Origin: Salinirussus sp.
GTDB taxonomy: Archaea > Halobacteriota > Halobacteria > Halobacteriales > Haloarculaceae
Assembly (NCBI GenBank): GCA_028275005.1
Contig: JAQCNN010000114.1
Coordinates: 1-28,049 of the forward strand
Direction of reading: 5' to 3'
DNA length: 28,049 nt
This document shows positions 15,124 to 23,041 of the stretch, piece after piece (position 1 is the first letter of the stretch; every line of letters begins with the position of its first letter). The translations under genes were made by a program, and so were the position numbers. The notes beneath the pieces are model-generated. The model was not told where the DNA came from, did not search any database, and was given only the letters and a program-made list of their open reading frames with translations.

Positions 15124-15891
15124 TCACTGCGCAGTCCACCCCCCGTCGACGCTGAGCACGTGTCCAGTGACGAAGTCGCTCCGGTCGCTGGCGAGGAACA
15201 CCGCGGCGTCGGCGACGTCCTCGGGGTCGCCGAACCGCGGCCACGGCGTCCGCCGCTCCCAGTCGGCGAGTAACTCGGGGTCGTTCTCCCGCCACTCCGC
15301 GTTCTGTGCGGTCTTGATGATACCCGGCGCGAGCGCGTTCACGTTGATCTCGTCGTCGGCGTAGTCGAGTGCCATCCCTCGGGTCAGATTCGAGACACCC
15401 CCTTTCGACGCGCAGTACGCCGCGCTCTTGCCGTCCCCGACCAGCCCGAGGATCGACGACAGATTGATGATCTTCGGATTCACACTGTCGCGCAACGCCG
15501 GCACTGCGGCCTTACTACAGAGGAACGTCCCCCGGAGATTGACCGCCTGGATCTCGTCGAACGCCTCGGTCGGGGTCTCGTGTGCCTCGTACTGGTAGTA
15601 GATCCCGGCGTTGTTGACCAGGATATCGAGCCCGCCGAACTCGGTGACCGCCGTTTCGACGGCCGCCTGGACGTCCTCCTCGTCGGTGACATCGGTCTCG
15701 ACGTACCGGCTCTCGGCGTCGGCGTCGTCGAGTTTCCCGAAGACGGAGCGCTCCCCGTCGAGTTTCGGCTCCCGGCGAACGTCGGCGACGACGACACTGG
15801 CACCCTCGCGGCCAAAGGCCGCCGCGATTGCGTTTCCGATCCCCGAACTCGCCCCGGTAACGAGTGCAACCCGGTCTGACAGACGGTTCAT
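15124..15891 (-). CDS. Short-chain dehydrogenase/reductase (SDR)
   Basis: A 255-residue classical SDR of the FabG-like type, an NAD(P)-dependent alcohol/ketone oxidoreductase. The cofactor motif TGASSGIG is at 12-19, NNAG at 93-96, catalytic Ser at 145/146, and Tyr159 and Lys163 in YCASK; the C-terminus ends in the usual SVDGGW block. Asp37 after the second strand favours NAD(H). The start is ATG 15891; the much longer open frame upstream runs antisense through a GC-rich region and is ignored. It lies between the asparaginase and ATPase genes, all on the same strand. Substrate unknown. Confidence 0.87.
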   Translation of the reverse strand: MNRLSDRVALVTGASSGIGNAIAAAFGREGASVVVADVRREPKLDGERSVFGKLDDADAESRYVETDVTDEEDVQAAVETAVTEFGGLDILVNNAGIYYQYEAHETPTEAFDEIQAVNLRGTFLCSKAAVPALRDSVNPKIINLSSILGLVGDGKSAAYCASKGGVSNLTRGMALDYADDEINVNALAPGIIKTAQNAEWRENDPELLADWERRTPWPRFGDPEDVADAAVFLASDRSDFVTGHVLSVDGGWTAQ

Positions 15892-15914
15892 ACGAGTACA
15901 CAGGAGAGGGCTAT

Positions 15915-15921
15915 GATAAAT
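15915..15921 (-). promoter_or_regulatory. TATA element of the SDR gene
   Basis: GATTTATCAT on the minus strand is centred 27 nt upstream of ATG 15891. It indicates a leaderless promoter of its own despite the 46-base gap to the asparaginase gene. Confidence 0.45.
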
Positions 15922-15937
15922 CTCCCCCGCGGTCGTG

Positions 15938-16915
15938 TCAGAACCGCTCGGCGACTGCCGCCGGACTCGTGTGTCCGGCCGCACAGAGAAAGGCCAGTTT
16001 GAGCCGGGCCTTCTGTGCCGGGAGGGCCCCGGCCTGCACGGCGCCGTGGTCGACCAGCGTCTGGCCGCCGCCGCCGGTTCCGTACACCGGGGCTGTCGAC
16101 CCACCCTGACACCGTGATGCCACGACCACCGGGACGCCCGCACGCACGGCATCGGCGATGGCATCCCCGATTGCGGCAGTCGTGTTACCCAGGCCGGTCC
16201 CCTCGACGACAATCCCGTCGACCCCTGCCTCCAGTGCGGCGTCCATTGCCCGTCGTCCGACGCCAGCAGCCGACGTGACAATCGCCACGTCGGCGTCGGT
16301 CCGGTCGACGGGCAGGGTGTCACTGCGACTGCCCGGCGACCGGTGGAGTCGCAGGCCCTCGCGGGGAACCGATGCGACCGGCCCCGCGTCGGGGGAGCGG
16401 AAGGTCCCGAGCGCGCTGGTGTGTCCCTTCGTGACGTCACGGGCGGCGTGGAGTTCGGCGTCGAACGCGACGTAGACACCACCCGCCCCCCTGAACTGCT
16501 CGTGACTCGCCGCCCTGACAGCGGTCAGGAGGTTCGCCGCGCCGTCGGCGCTGTGTTCGTCAGGTCGGCGCTGTGCGCCGGTGAACACGACCGGCGGTGT
16601 GAGGTCTCGTGTCAGGTCGAGCCCGTACGCCGACTCCTCCATCGTGTCGGTCCCGTGTGTCACGACGATACCGTCGGCGCCCGCCTCGGCGGCCGCGGCG
16701 GCCGCGTCCCCGATAGCCGCGACCCCGTCGAGACTCATATCGAAGCTCGGGACCTGTGTGACCTCCCGCGTCGAGACCTCCCCGTGTGCCGAGACCGCCG
16801 GCACCGCCTCGACCAACTCGGCCCCCTCCTTCGACGGTGACGCCCCGTCGCCGCTGCTGTCTTTCGTGCTCGCAATTGTGCCACCGGTGCTCAGGACCGT
16901 GATGTCGGAGACCAT
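15938..16915 (-). CDS. L-asparaginase family amidohydrolase
   Basis: A 325-residue bacterial-type asparaginase, which hydrolyses asparagine or a related amide to the acid and ammonia through two threonines. The first is T13 in TGGTIAS, the second T89 in THGTDTMEES with the following Asp90; TGAQRRPDEHSADG and ARDVTKG, with the conserved lysine, are also present. The start is ATG 16915 because it gives the standard MVSDITVLSTGGTIAS opening; the upstream extension in the same frame is not family-like. No signal peptide, so cytoplasmic. It is divergent from the binding-protein gene, suggesting joint control and a link to the imported substrate. Confidence 0.9.
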   Translation of the reverse strand: MVSDITVLSTGGTIASTKDSSGDGASPSKEGAELVEAVPAVSAHGEVSTREVTQVPSFDMSLDGVAAIGDAAAAAAEAGADGIVVTHGTDTMEESAYGLDLTRDLTPPVVFTGAQRRPDEHSADGAANLLTAVRAASHEQFRGAGGVYVAFDAELHAARDVTKGHTSALGTFRSPDAGPVASVPREGLRLHRSPGSRSDTLPVDRTDADVAIVTSAAGVGRRAMDAALEAGVDGIVVEGTGLGNTTAAIGDAIADAVRAGVPVVVASRCQGGSTAPVYGTGGGGQTLVDHGAVQAGALPAQKARLKLAFLCAAGHTSPAAVAERF

Positions 16916-17030
16916 CCTCGTCCGATCCTCCGGCAACCCACTACTTCTAACTACTGTGTCTCGTGTCGTCGTCCCGACCGTGCCGGCTGAACCCGTCACT
17001 CAAAAATACGAAATATCTGCTACTGTCCAC

Positions 17031-17040
17031 TAAATATATA
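17031..17040 (+). promoter_or_regulatory. TATA element of the binding-protein gene
   Basis: TAAATATATA in an AT-rich divergent region is centred about 36 nt upstream of ATG 17071, giving a leader of about 9 nt. Another AT-rich stretch (17001-17016), followed by CTGCTACTGT (17017-17026), could be an alternative promoter or operator. Confidence 0.5.
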
Positions 17041-17070
17041 TACGCAAACGACAAACAGACGGCCGTCACG

Positions 17071-18486
17071 ATGACAGACGACCAATTGTCACGTCGGCGA
17101 TTTGTAAAATATGCGGGTGTAACCGGTGCCGCAGCCGCGATGGCCGGCTGCGCCGGCGGTGACGACGGAGATGGGGGCGGAAACGGGGGCGATGGCGGCG
17201 GTGGCGGCGGTGGCGGCGGTGGCAGCGACGACACGCTCGAGGACGGCGCCCGGCCGCTCTCGTGGATCGGGCCGGCGTGGGCGGTCCGCGACCGGCAGGC
17301 GTCGCTGTTCAACGACGTCACGGGGATCGAGGTCGACATCACGAACGCGACGATCCCGACGACCCAACAGCGTATCCTCGGCGGGGAGGCCGGGAGCTTC
17401 GACGCGATGTCCGTGGACACGGCCGGGTCGGGCGCCATGACGATCGACAACGACGCCACCCTCTCGGTCCCGACCGACGCCCTGGACGGGTGGAACCCGG
17501 ACGTCATCTCCGACCTGTTCACCAACCCCAGTGACCGGCTCAGCCAGCTCGGTGCGCAGGCCGACACGATCCTGGAACAGCTCTGGGAGGACGAGGAACA
17601 GACCGAACTGCGGTTCCCGCCACACGTCTACAACTTCGACGCCGTCGGGTACAACCCGGAGTTCGTCGACGAGGCGACCCTGTGGAGTGACCTCTTCGAC
17701 GACCAGTACGAGGGGCAGGTCTGCATGGGTGAGACCGCCGCGATCACCATCCCCGAGGCGCTGATGCACCTGCTCGACACCGACATGCTCGACGGCGAGA
17801 TCGGTGACCTGAATAACCCGAACCGTGACCAACTCGACGCGGCGATCGACTTCCTGACCGAGCAGAAACAGGCCGGCCAGTTCGTCTCGACGTGGTCGGC
17901 GTACGGCGAGTCGGTCAACCTGATGGCCTCCGAGGAGGCGATCATCGGTGACCTCTGGCAGCCTGCGGCGCTCGACACCCGGCGGGCGGGCACCCCGGTC
18001 ACCTACGCGACGATGGAGACGGGGCGAAACGAGTTCCAGGGGTACCGCTACTGGTACGGCGGTATCACTCCGACGAACCCCGGCGCGCTGGACCGTAACA
18101 ACGTTGCCGAGGTGCAGGCCCTGATCAACGCACACTACGGGGCCGCGTTCCCCGGGTTCATCCAGGGCTACGGCTACTCCGTCCCCCACTACCCCGACAC
18201 CGACCTCGTCCGTGACGGCTCCGACGAGACCGGCGAAGGCATGGGACCGGAGTACTACGACTGGGCGTACGAGGGCGAAGCCACCTACGACCCTGTCGAC
18301 GAGCCGGCGCTGTTCGACCCCCTGGAGTACGACTGGGCCTCCGAGGAAGGGAGCCCGTCCTCCGACGGTGGGACCCGGGACAGTGGCCCGATCGAGGAGC
18401 GGATCGACCGGATCGGCTTCTTCCAGATCTGGCCCGACAACGCCGGCTACATGACCGACCGGTGGCGGGACTTCACCAGCGCCTGA
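17071..18486 (+). CDS. ABC transporter solute-binding lipoprotein (TAT-exported)
   Basis: A 471-residue extracellular binding protein. The N-terminus carries a twin-arginine signal (RRRF at 8-11) and a lipobox MAGC at 24-27, so it is exported folded and lipid-anchored at Cys27. A long Gly/Asp linker follows. The mature fold is of the polyamine/iron-type periplasmic-binding cluster, judged from the permease partners and the general pattern; it is longer than PotD. Its aromatic-rich body (YRYWYGG, GYGYSVPHY) might form the pocket, but the ligand is unknown. Next gene begins 1 base after the stop. Confidence 0.85.
   Translation: MTDDQLSRRRFVKYAGVTGAAAAMAGCAGGDDGDGGGNGGDGGGGGGGGGGSDDTLEDGARPLSWIGPAWAVRDRQASLFNDVTGIEVDITNATIPTTQQRILGGEAGSFDAMSVDTAGSGAMTIDNDATLSVPTDALDGWNPDVISDLFTNPSDRLSQLGAQADTILEQLWEDEEQTELRFPPHVYNFDAVGYNPEFVDEATLWSDLFDDQYEGQVCMGETAAITIPEALMHLLDTDMLDGEIGDLNNPNRDQLDAAIDFLTEQKQAGQFVSTWSAYGESVNLMASEEAIIGDLWQPAALDTRRAGTPVTYATMETGRNEFQGYRYWYGGITPTNPGALDRNNVAEVQALINAHYGAAFPGFIQGYGYSVPHYPDTDLVRDGSDETGEGMGPEYYDWAYEGEATYDPVDEPALFDPLEYDWASEEGSPSSDGGTRDSGPIEERIDRIGFFQIWPDNAGYMTDRWRDFTSA
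17194..17220 (+). repeat. GGCGGCGGT x3 in-gene repeat (Gly linker)
   Basis: Three perfect 9-base copies encode part of the polyglycine linker behind the lipobox of the binding protein. Slippage would change linker length in frame. Confidence 0.8.
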
Positions 18487-18487
18487 A

Positions 18488-19375
18488 ATGAGCACCAGGC
18501 GAAGACTCCTGCCGGACGGGTGGGGCCTGTCGCTGAGCGAGATCCAGGCTCTCACCGGGCCGACCGTCGCGTGGTTCGGGCTGTTCCTGTTGCTGCCGCT
18601 CGCGGTCGTGTTAGTCTACAGCTTCCTCGGCTACGCGTCCTTCTCGGTCGTCTGGGAGTTCACGCTCGGCTCCTACACCGGTACCGTCCTCTCGGAGACT
18701 GTGCTCTCGACGACGGCCCTGACCGTCGGCATCGGGCTGGTCGTGACGGTGATCACGCTCGTCTTTGGCTACCCGCTCGCCTACTTTCTGCGCTTCTACA
18801 TGAGCGAACGGGCCGGGATCCTGCTGTTGCTGTTTCTGGTCATCCCGTTCTGGACCTCGAGTGTGATCCGGACGATCGCCTGGATCCCGATCCTCGGGCA
18901 GACGGGCATCATCAACAAGACGCTGCAGTCGGTCGGCGTGATCGGTGAACCGCTGGGCTGGCTACTGTTCACCCCGGTCTCGATGGCTATCGGCTATCTC
19001 CAGAACTACGTGGTGTTCATGGCCGCCCCGATATACATCTCGCTCTCACAGATCAACAAGGACCTGCTCGACGCCTCGGAGACGCTGCGGGGCACCCCCC
19101 TGGCGACGTTCCGGAACGTCACGCTGCCGCTGAGCCTCCCGGGCGTGGCGATCGGCTGTATGTTCACGTTCGTCCTGACGATCGGCAACTTCTCGGTGCC
19201 GAGTTTCCTCAGCGGCGGCCAGGGGACGATCACGACACTCATCTACGACTCGGTCAACAACGGCCTCCGGTACCCCGACGCGTCGGCGATGTCGATTATG
19301 CTGTTGCTCATCATCTTCCTGTTCGTCTACGCCCTGTTGCGACGGGTCGACATCACCGCGATCGCGCAGGACTGA
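18488..19375 (+). CDS. ABC transporter permease (PotB/ModB type)
   Basis: A 295-residue inner-membrane permease with about six helices. The EAA-loop that docks the ATPase lies at about 195-220 (DASETLRGTPLATF, then LPLSLPG). It matches the first permease of spermidine/putrescine-type importers. The ATG comes 1 base after the binding-protein stop, so they are co-transcribed. It converges with the chaperonin-like gene, with 14 bases between stops. Confidence 0.87.
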   Translation: MSTRRRLLPDGWGLSLSEIQALTGPTVAWFGLFLLLPLAVVLVYSFLGYASFSVVWEFTLGSYTGTVLSETVLSTTALTVGIGLVVTVITLVFGYPLAYFLRFYMSERAGILLLLFLVIPFWTSSVIRTIAWIPILGQTGIINKTLQSVGVIGEPLGWLLFTPVSMAIGYLQNYVVFMAAPIYISLSQINKDLLDASETLRGTPLATFRNVTLPLSLPGVAIGCMFTFVLTIGNFSVPSFLSGGQGTITTLIYDSVNNGLRYPDASAMSIMLLLIIFLFVYALLRRVDITAIAQD

Positions 19376-19389
19376 CCCGTTTTGCGGCG

Positions 19390-21138
19390 CTACTGCCCGT
19401 TTTCGCGGGCCTGCTGGACCTGCTCGGCACGCCCGTCGTAGATCGTATCCTCCGGGTCCGCCCGGTCGACACTGACGGTTGCCGCAACCGCCTGGTCGAT
19501 CCCGAGGATGAGATTGGCGACCTGTGTCCCGGCGGTGTAGCTCTCCCGGCGACGGGCGTGGGCGTCGAGCACCCCCGCGTCGACGGCATCGGCCACCCCG
19601 TCCGGGACGACGTAGCCGTACCGCTCCCCGTCCGGCTCGGCCCGCTGGCGTGCACGCGTGTCCGCCACTGCGCCCAGTGGGTCGTCCCCGGCGTTTTTTG
19701 CGAGTGTAAACAGGACCATCTCGGCCGCGTCGGCAAACCGCTCGACGGCCAACTGGACCTTCGAACCGTACGCCGTGGCAGCCTCGCGAACCGCCCGGGC
19801 GAGCGCGACATCGACCGCCCCGGCGCCGGGGAGATAGCCCCCGTGGGACACGCCGTCCCCGGCGGCAGCGGCAACGGCCTTGGCCCCCTTCCGGAGCTGG
19901 CGGGTGAGCTGTTCCCCGCCCTGGTCGAAGGTTCCGGGGAGCAGTGCTGTGACCGAGTCGGGGTCCTCACACCCCTCGATGAGGGTCATCTTTCGCTTCC
20001 GACGGCGGCCTGGCCGGGGGTCGTGGTTTTCGACGGCGACCCGTTCCGCCCAGCCGAGGTCCTCGGCCGTGACGTCCGTCGGGTCGTGGACGATCGTCGC
20101 CCCCGTTGCCCGTGCGGCCTGGGTGAGCTTCAGGCGGTTGACCCTCCGTATCCCGAGCACCCCATGATCCGCCAGCGCCTCGGCGTACTCTGAGGAGATC
20201 CCCTCCCTTGCCAGCACGGCGTCGACGCCGGCAGTCAGGAGGTCGGCGACGACAGTGTCACGCCGCCCGTCGAAGGCAGTCGCCAGCTCCGCGAAGTCGG
20301 CGCTGCTGTCGGCGCTCCAGTCACCCTCCGGCTCCGGGTCGACCAGCCCACCGGTGCCGTGGCCGCCGAGCACGAGCACCGACGCGTCGTCGACGGCCCG
20401 TGGCATCCGCTCGTCGGCACGACCGTTCCGGTCGAGGACCGCCCCGCGGACCAGCCGCGAGTCGCTGATCCGCCCCGTCCGCTTCGTGCGGACTGCGAGG
20501 GTCTTTGCGGTCGGGTGCCCGACCTGCGCGGCGATATCGACGGCAACCCTCGCCCAGTCGGTCACCAGCCCGCCGATATCGTTGCCGTTCATCGCCGAGC
20601 GGGCGATAGCCTCCGCCCGCTCTCGCTCGCGGCCGGGGTCGAGTGGCCGGGCGGCGGCGGCGAGCGTGTCGGTCGCCACCGAGAGCGCCGCCTGGTAACC
20701 CGCACAGATGTCGGCTTGGTGTACACCCATCTCGAGGAGGTCGGCCGCCTCGTCGAGCAGCGCCGCCGCCAGGACGACGCTGGTGGTCACACCGTCTGGG
20801 ATGTCCTGTCCCTCGATGTCGCTGTCACCCGGCCGCTCCGGTCCGATCAGACGCCGAACGAGCGGCGCGATCGGGTGTTCCAGCGGGAGCTCCTCCAGGA
20901 TCGTCGCCCCGTCGGTCGCGACGGCGAACTCGTCACGAGGGGGGTTGTTGGGGTTGTCGGGCTGTCGGGACGCCAGCGCCGTGACCACGAGCTTGTCCCG
21001 CGGTGTCGGTCCGAGTGTCGACGCGAGCGCGCCGGCGACAGCTTGGACGGCACGGATGTTGGCCTCCGGGAACGTTGCGCCACCCAGCTCCGGCGGGGTG
21101 GTGCCAATCCCGTGGTCGGGCGTCGCCTGCTCAGGCAT
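19390..21138 (-). CDS. Divergent thermosome (group II chaperonin, TCP-1/Cpn60) homologue
   Basis: A 582-residue protein with the whole group II chaperonin layout. Equatorial motifs are TLGP at 41-44 and TDGATIL at 75-81; the apical stretch has GVLGIRRVNRLKL and ATGATIV (327-350); the returning equatorial part has LPGAGAVD near 436-443 and KNAGDDP at 481-487. The normally invariant GDGTTT nucleotide motif reads PDGVTT at 114-119 (its Asp kept), and TLGPKGMDK reads TLGPTPRDK. It may be a weakly active or specialised chaperonin rather than the main thermosome. The start is ATG 21138, with a TATA element at the leaderless distance; the longer upstream frame is antisense to the permease promoter. 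Confidence 0.82.
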   Translation of the reverse strand: MPEQATPDHGIGTTPPELGGATFPEANIRAVQAVAGALASTLGPTPRDKLVVTALASRQPDNPNNPPRDEFAVATDGATILEELPLEHPIAPLVRRLIGPERPGDSDIEGQDIPDGVTTSVVLAAALLDEAADLLEMGVHQADICAGYQAALSVATDTLAAAARPLDPGRERERAEAIARSAMNGNDIGGLVTDWARVAVDIAAQVGHPTAKTLAVRTKRTGRISDSRLVRGAVLDRNGRADERMPRAVDDASVLVLGGHGTGGLVDPEPEGDWSADSSADFAELATAFDGRRDTVVADLLTAGVDAVLAREGISSEYAEALADHGVLGIRRVNRLKLTQAARATGATIVHDPTDVTAEDLGWAERVAVENHDPRPGRRRKRKMTLIEGCEDPDSVTALLPGTFDQGGEQLTRQLRKGAKAVAAAAGDGVSHGGYLPGAGAVDVALARAVREAATAYGSKVQLAVERFADAAEMVLFTLAKNAGDDPLGAVADTRARQRAEPDGERYGYVVPDGVADAVDAGVLDAHARRRESYTAGTQVANLILGIDQAVAATVSVDRADPEDTIYDGRAEQVQQARENGQ

Positions 21139-21164
21139 TGTGCGTAGAGGGTTGCCGGCCGACA

Positions 21165-21170
21165 GTATAA
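21165..21170 (-). promoter_or_regulatory. TATA element of the chaperonin-like gene
   Basis: GTTATACTG on the minus strand is centred about 29 nt upstream of ATG 21138, supporting that start and a leaderless message. Confidence 0.45.
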
Positions 21171-21270
21171 CCCCTGCGCTCGGCCCCTGGCCGGCGGTCC
21201 GGGGGACACCCGACCCCATCCCGGGGGCCTCGCGGAGCCGCCGCGGCAAAATCGAGGCACGACCAAATTG

Positions 21271-21278
21271 TTTTACAA
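21271..21278 (+). promoter_or_regulatory. TATA element of the second permease gene
   Basis: TTTTACAA is centred 27 nt before ATG 21302. It is followed by CTGCTACTGT (21281-21290), also found upstream of the binding-protein gene. This gives the gene its own promoter, separate from the first permease. Confidence 0.5.
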
Positions 21279-21301
21279 AGCTGCTACTGTGTGTAGTGGT
21301 A

Positions 21302-22132
21302 ATGGCAACAGAAAGCGGCCGGGAGCGCGGCAGTGCCTTCGCACGCATCTCCGGGCTGGTGAGCTTCCGACGGCTCCTGCTCGTGTTCGTGCTGTTCATG
21401 ACCCTCTACATCTACGCCCCGATCATCTCACTGATCGCGTTCTCGTTCAACGAGGGGGGGCTCACCTTCCCGTTCGTCGGCTTCACGACCGAGTGGTACA
21501 CCGTCCTCTTCGAGAACCAGGGTATCGTCGACGCCACCGTCCGCTCGCTCCAGTTGGCGCTGGTCGTCACCGCGATCACGACGGTGCTGGCGACCTCGAC
21601 TGCGCTCGCCTACCGGTACGACTTCTGGGGCCAGCGTGGCCTGCTGTTTCTCCTCATCCTGGGGATCATCACCCCCGGGATCACCTACGGTGTTGGTGCG
21701 AACCTCTTTCTCACGGAGTTGCTCGGCCAGGATGCCGGGCTCTGGCTCGCGACCCCGGTCCACGTCGTGTGGACGGTCCCGTTTGCCGTTATCGTGCTCC
21801 TGGCGGGCTTTCCGCCGACACTCGCCGAGAACGAACAGGCCGCGCGTGTGATGGGGGCCAGTCGGTGGACCAGCTTCCGCCGGGTCGTCCTTCCACAGAT
21901 CGCCCCGACCGTCCTCGGCGCGGCCGTCTTCGCGTTCACCCTGTCGTACAACGAGGCAACCCGGGGGCTCCTGCTGGTCGGCCAGGAGAACACGCTCCCG
22001 ATCGAGGTGTTCACGATCGCCGCGGGAACCCGGGCGACGCCCGAACTGTTCGCCCTCGGGACTGTCACGACTGTGTTCTCGACGCTCCTGCTGACGGTCG
22101 GCGGACTGCTCGTGTTCTACGCCGCCGACTGA
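21302..22132 (+). CDS. ABC transporter permease (PotC type)
   Basis: A 276-residue inner-membrane permease with about six helices, the second permease of a polyamine-type importer. The EAA loop lies at about 177-202 (NEQAARVMGASRWTSF, then VLPQIAP). The start is ATG 21302, supported by the TATA element 27 nt upstream and by the MATESGRERG opening; the much longer upstream frame runs through the chaperonin gene on the other strand. It is separated from its expected operon partner by that gene but almost certainly works with the upstream binding protein, permease and the two ATPases. Confidence 0.87.
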   Translation: MATESGRERGSAFARISGLVSFRRLLLVFVLFMTLYIYAPIISLIAFSFNEGGLTFPFVGFTTEWYTVLFENQGIVDATVRSLQLALVVTAITTVLATSTALAYRYDFWGQRGLLFLLILGIITPGITYGVGANLFLTELLGQDAGLWLATPVHVVWTVPFAVIVLLAGFPPTLAENEQAARVMGASRWTSFRRVVLPQIAPTVLGAAVFAFTLSYNEATRGLLLVGQENTLPIEVFTIAAGTRATPELFALGTVTTVFSTLLLTVGGLLVFYAAD

Positions 22133-22141
22133 TACTGCTGG

Positions 22142-22193
22142 CTGTAACTGTTTGAAGATATCCGCGACCCCGGGGTCGCGAAATTCGTTACAG
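22142..22193 (+). repeat. Nested inverted repeat downstream of the second permease gene
   Basis: An 18-base perfect palindrome, CGCGACCCCGGGGTCGCG (22163-22180), is framed by an outer 7-bp inverted repeat CTGTAAC (22142-22148) and GTTACAG (22187-22193). The structure begins 10 nt after the permease stop. RNA hairpin or protein-binding site are both possible; there is no T-run, so it is not a standard haloarchaeal terminator. Confidence 0.7.
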
Positions 22194-22254
22194 ACTTCCA
22201 GCCGGCAGTATGACCGCCAGCCGACACCCCTCCACAGCGCGCCCGCCGGACGAA

Positions 22255-22262
22255 CCTATATG
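22255..22262 (+). promoter_or_regulatory. TATA element of the second SDR gene
   Basis: CCTATATG is centred 27 nt before ATG 22286, indicating a leaderless message independent of the permease gene upstream. Confidence 0.5.
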
Positions 22263-22285
22263 TCCTCCGGGACGGTACTGCTACC

Positions 22286-23041
22286 ATGACGCGACTGGCC
22301 GGAACCGACGCGCTCGTCACGGGCGCGAGCCGGGGTATCGGGCGCGGTATCGCCGAGGGCTTGGCCGAGGCGGGCGCACGGGTAGCGGTCAACCACCCAC
22401 CCGGCGCCGACGAGCGCGCTGCCGCCGAGACCGCCGTCGAGGCGATCAGGGCCGAGGGCGGGGAGGCGATGGCACTCGAAGGTGACGTCTCCGACGCCGA
22501 CAGCGTCACCGAGATGGTCGAGACCTTCGAGTCGGCCTACGGCCCGGCCGATATCCTGGTGAACAACGCGGGGATCCTCACGCAGTCACGGCTGACGGAG
22601 ATGTCAGTCGAGATGTGGGACGAGATAATGGCGGTCGACCTGCGAGGGGTCTTCCTGGCAACGCGGTTCGTGCTCCCCGGGATGCTTGAGTCCGGGGGTG
22701 GTGCGGTCGTCAACGTCGCCTCGCAACTCGGGCTCGTCGGGGGGGAGGAACTCGTCCACTACTCGGCGGCCAAAGGGGGTGTGATCGCGTTCACGAGGGC
22801 GCTTGCCAGGGAGGTTTCGCCGGAGGTCCGGGTGAATGCGGTCGCCCCCGGGCCCGTCGAAACCGCCCTCCTCGACGATATCACCGAGGAGTGGCGACAG
22901 GAAAAGAAGGCCAGCCTCCCGATGGACCGACTCGGCCAGGTGGAGGATATCGTTCCGACAGTGGTCTTTCTCGCCAGCGACGACGCGGCGTACTACACCG
23001 GACAGACGCTGAGCCCCGACGGGGGCGACGCCATGCACTAA
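22286..23041 (+). CDS. Short-chain dehydrogenase/reductase (FabG-like SDR)
   Basis: A 251-residue classical SDR. TGASRGIG is at 12-19, NNAG at 93-96, catalytic Ser146, Tyr159 and Lys163 (YSAAK), and the C-terminus has the YTGQTLSPDGG block. The N-terminal pattern VNHPPGADERA after the second strand resembles NADP-type enzymes. It is only distantly like the SDR at 15124-15891. Its 3' end overlaps the biotin carboxylase gene tail-to-tail by 4 bases. The substrate is unknown; oxidation or reduction of a side-chain alcohol of the imported compound is a guess. Confidence 0.86.
   Translation: MTRLAGTDALVTGASRGIGRGIAEGLAEAGARVAVNHPPGADERAAAETAVEAIRAEGGEAMALEGDVSDADSVTEMVETFESAYGPADILVNNAGILTQSRLTEMSVEMWDEIMAVDLRGVFLATRFVLPGMLESGGGAVVNVASQLGLVGGEELVHYSAAKGGVIAFTRALAREVSPEVRVNAVAPGPVETALLDDITEEWRQEKKASLPMDRLGQVEDIVPTVVFLASDDAAYYTGQTLSPDGGDAMH

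Noticed and set aside
17089..18555. 488-codon minus-strand open frame opposite the binding-protein gene
   Set aside because: No recognisable domain; the plus strand has TAT signal and lipobox.
12641..22132. Naming the importer as a spermidine/putrescine system (potABCD)
   Set aside because: Only family-level resemblance; two unlike ATPases and an unusually long binding protein make the ligand uncertain.
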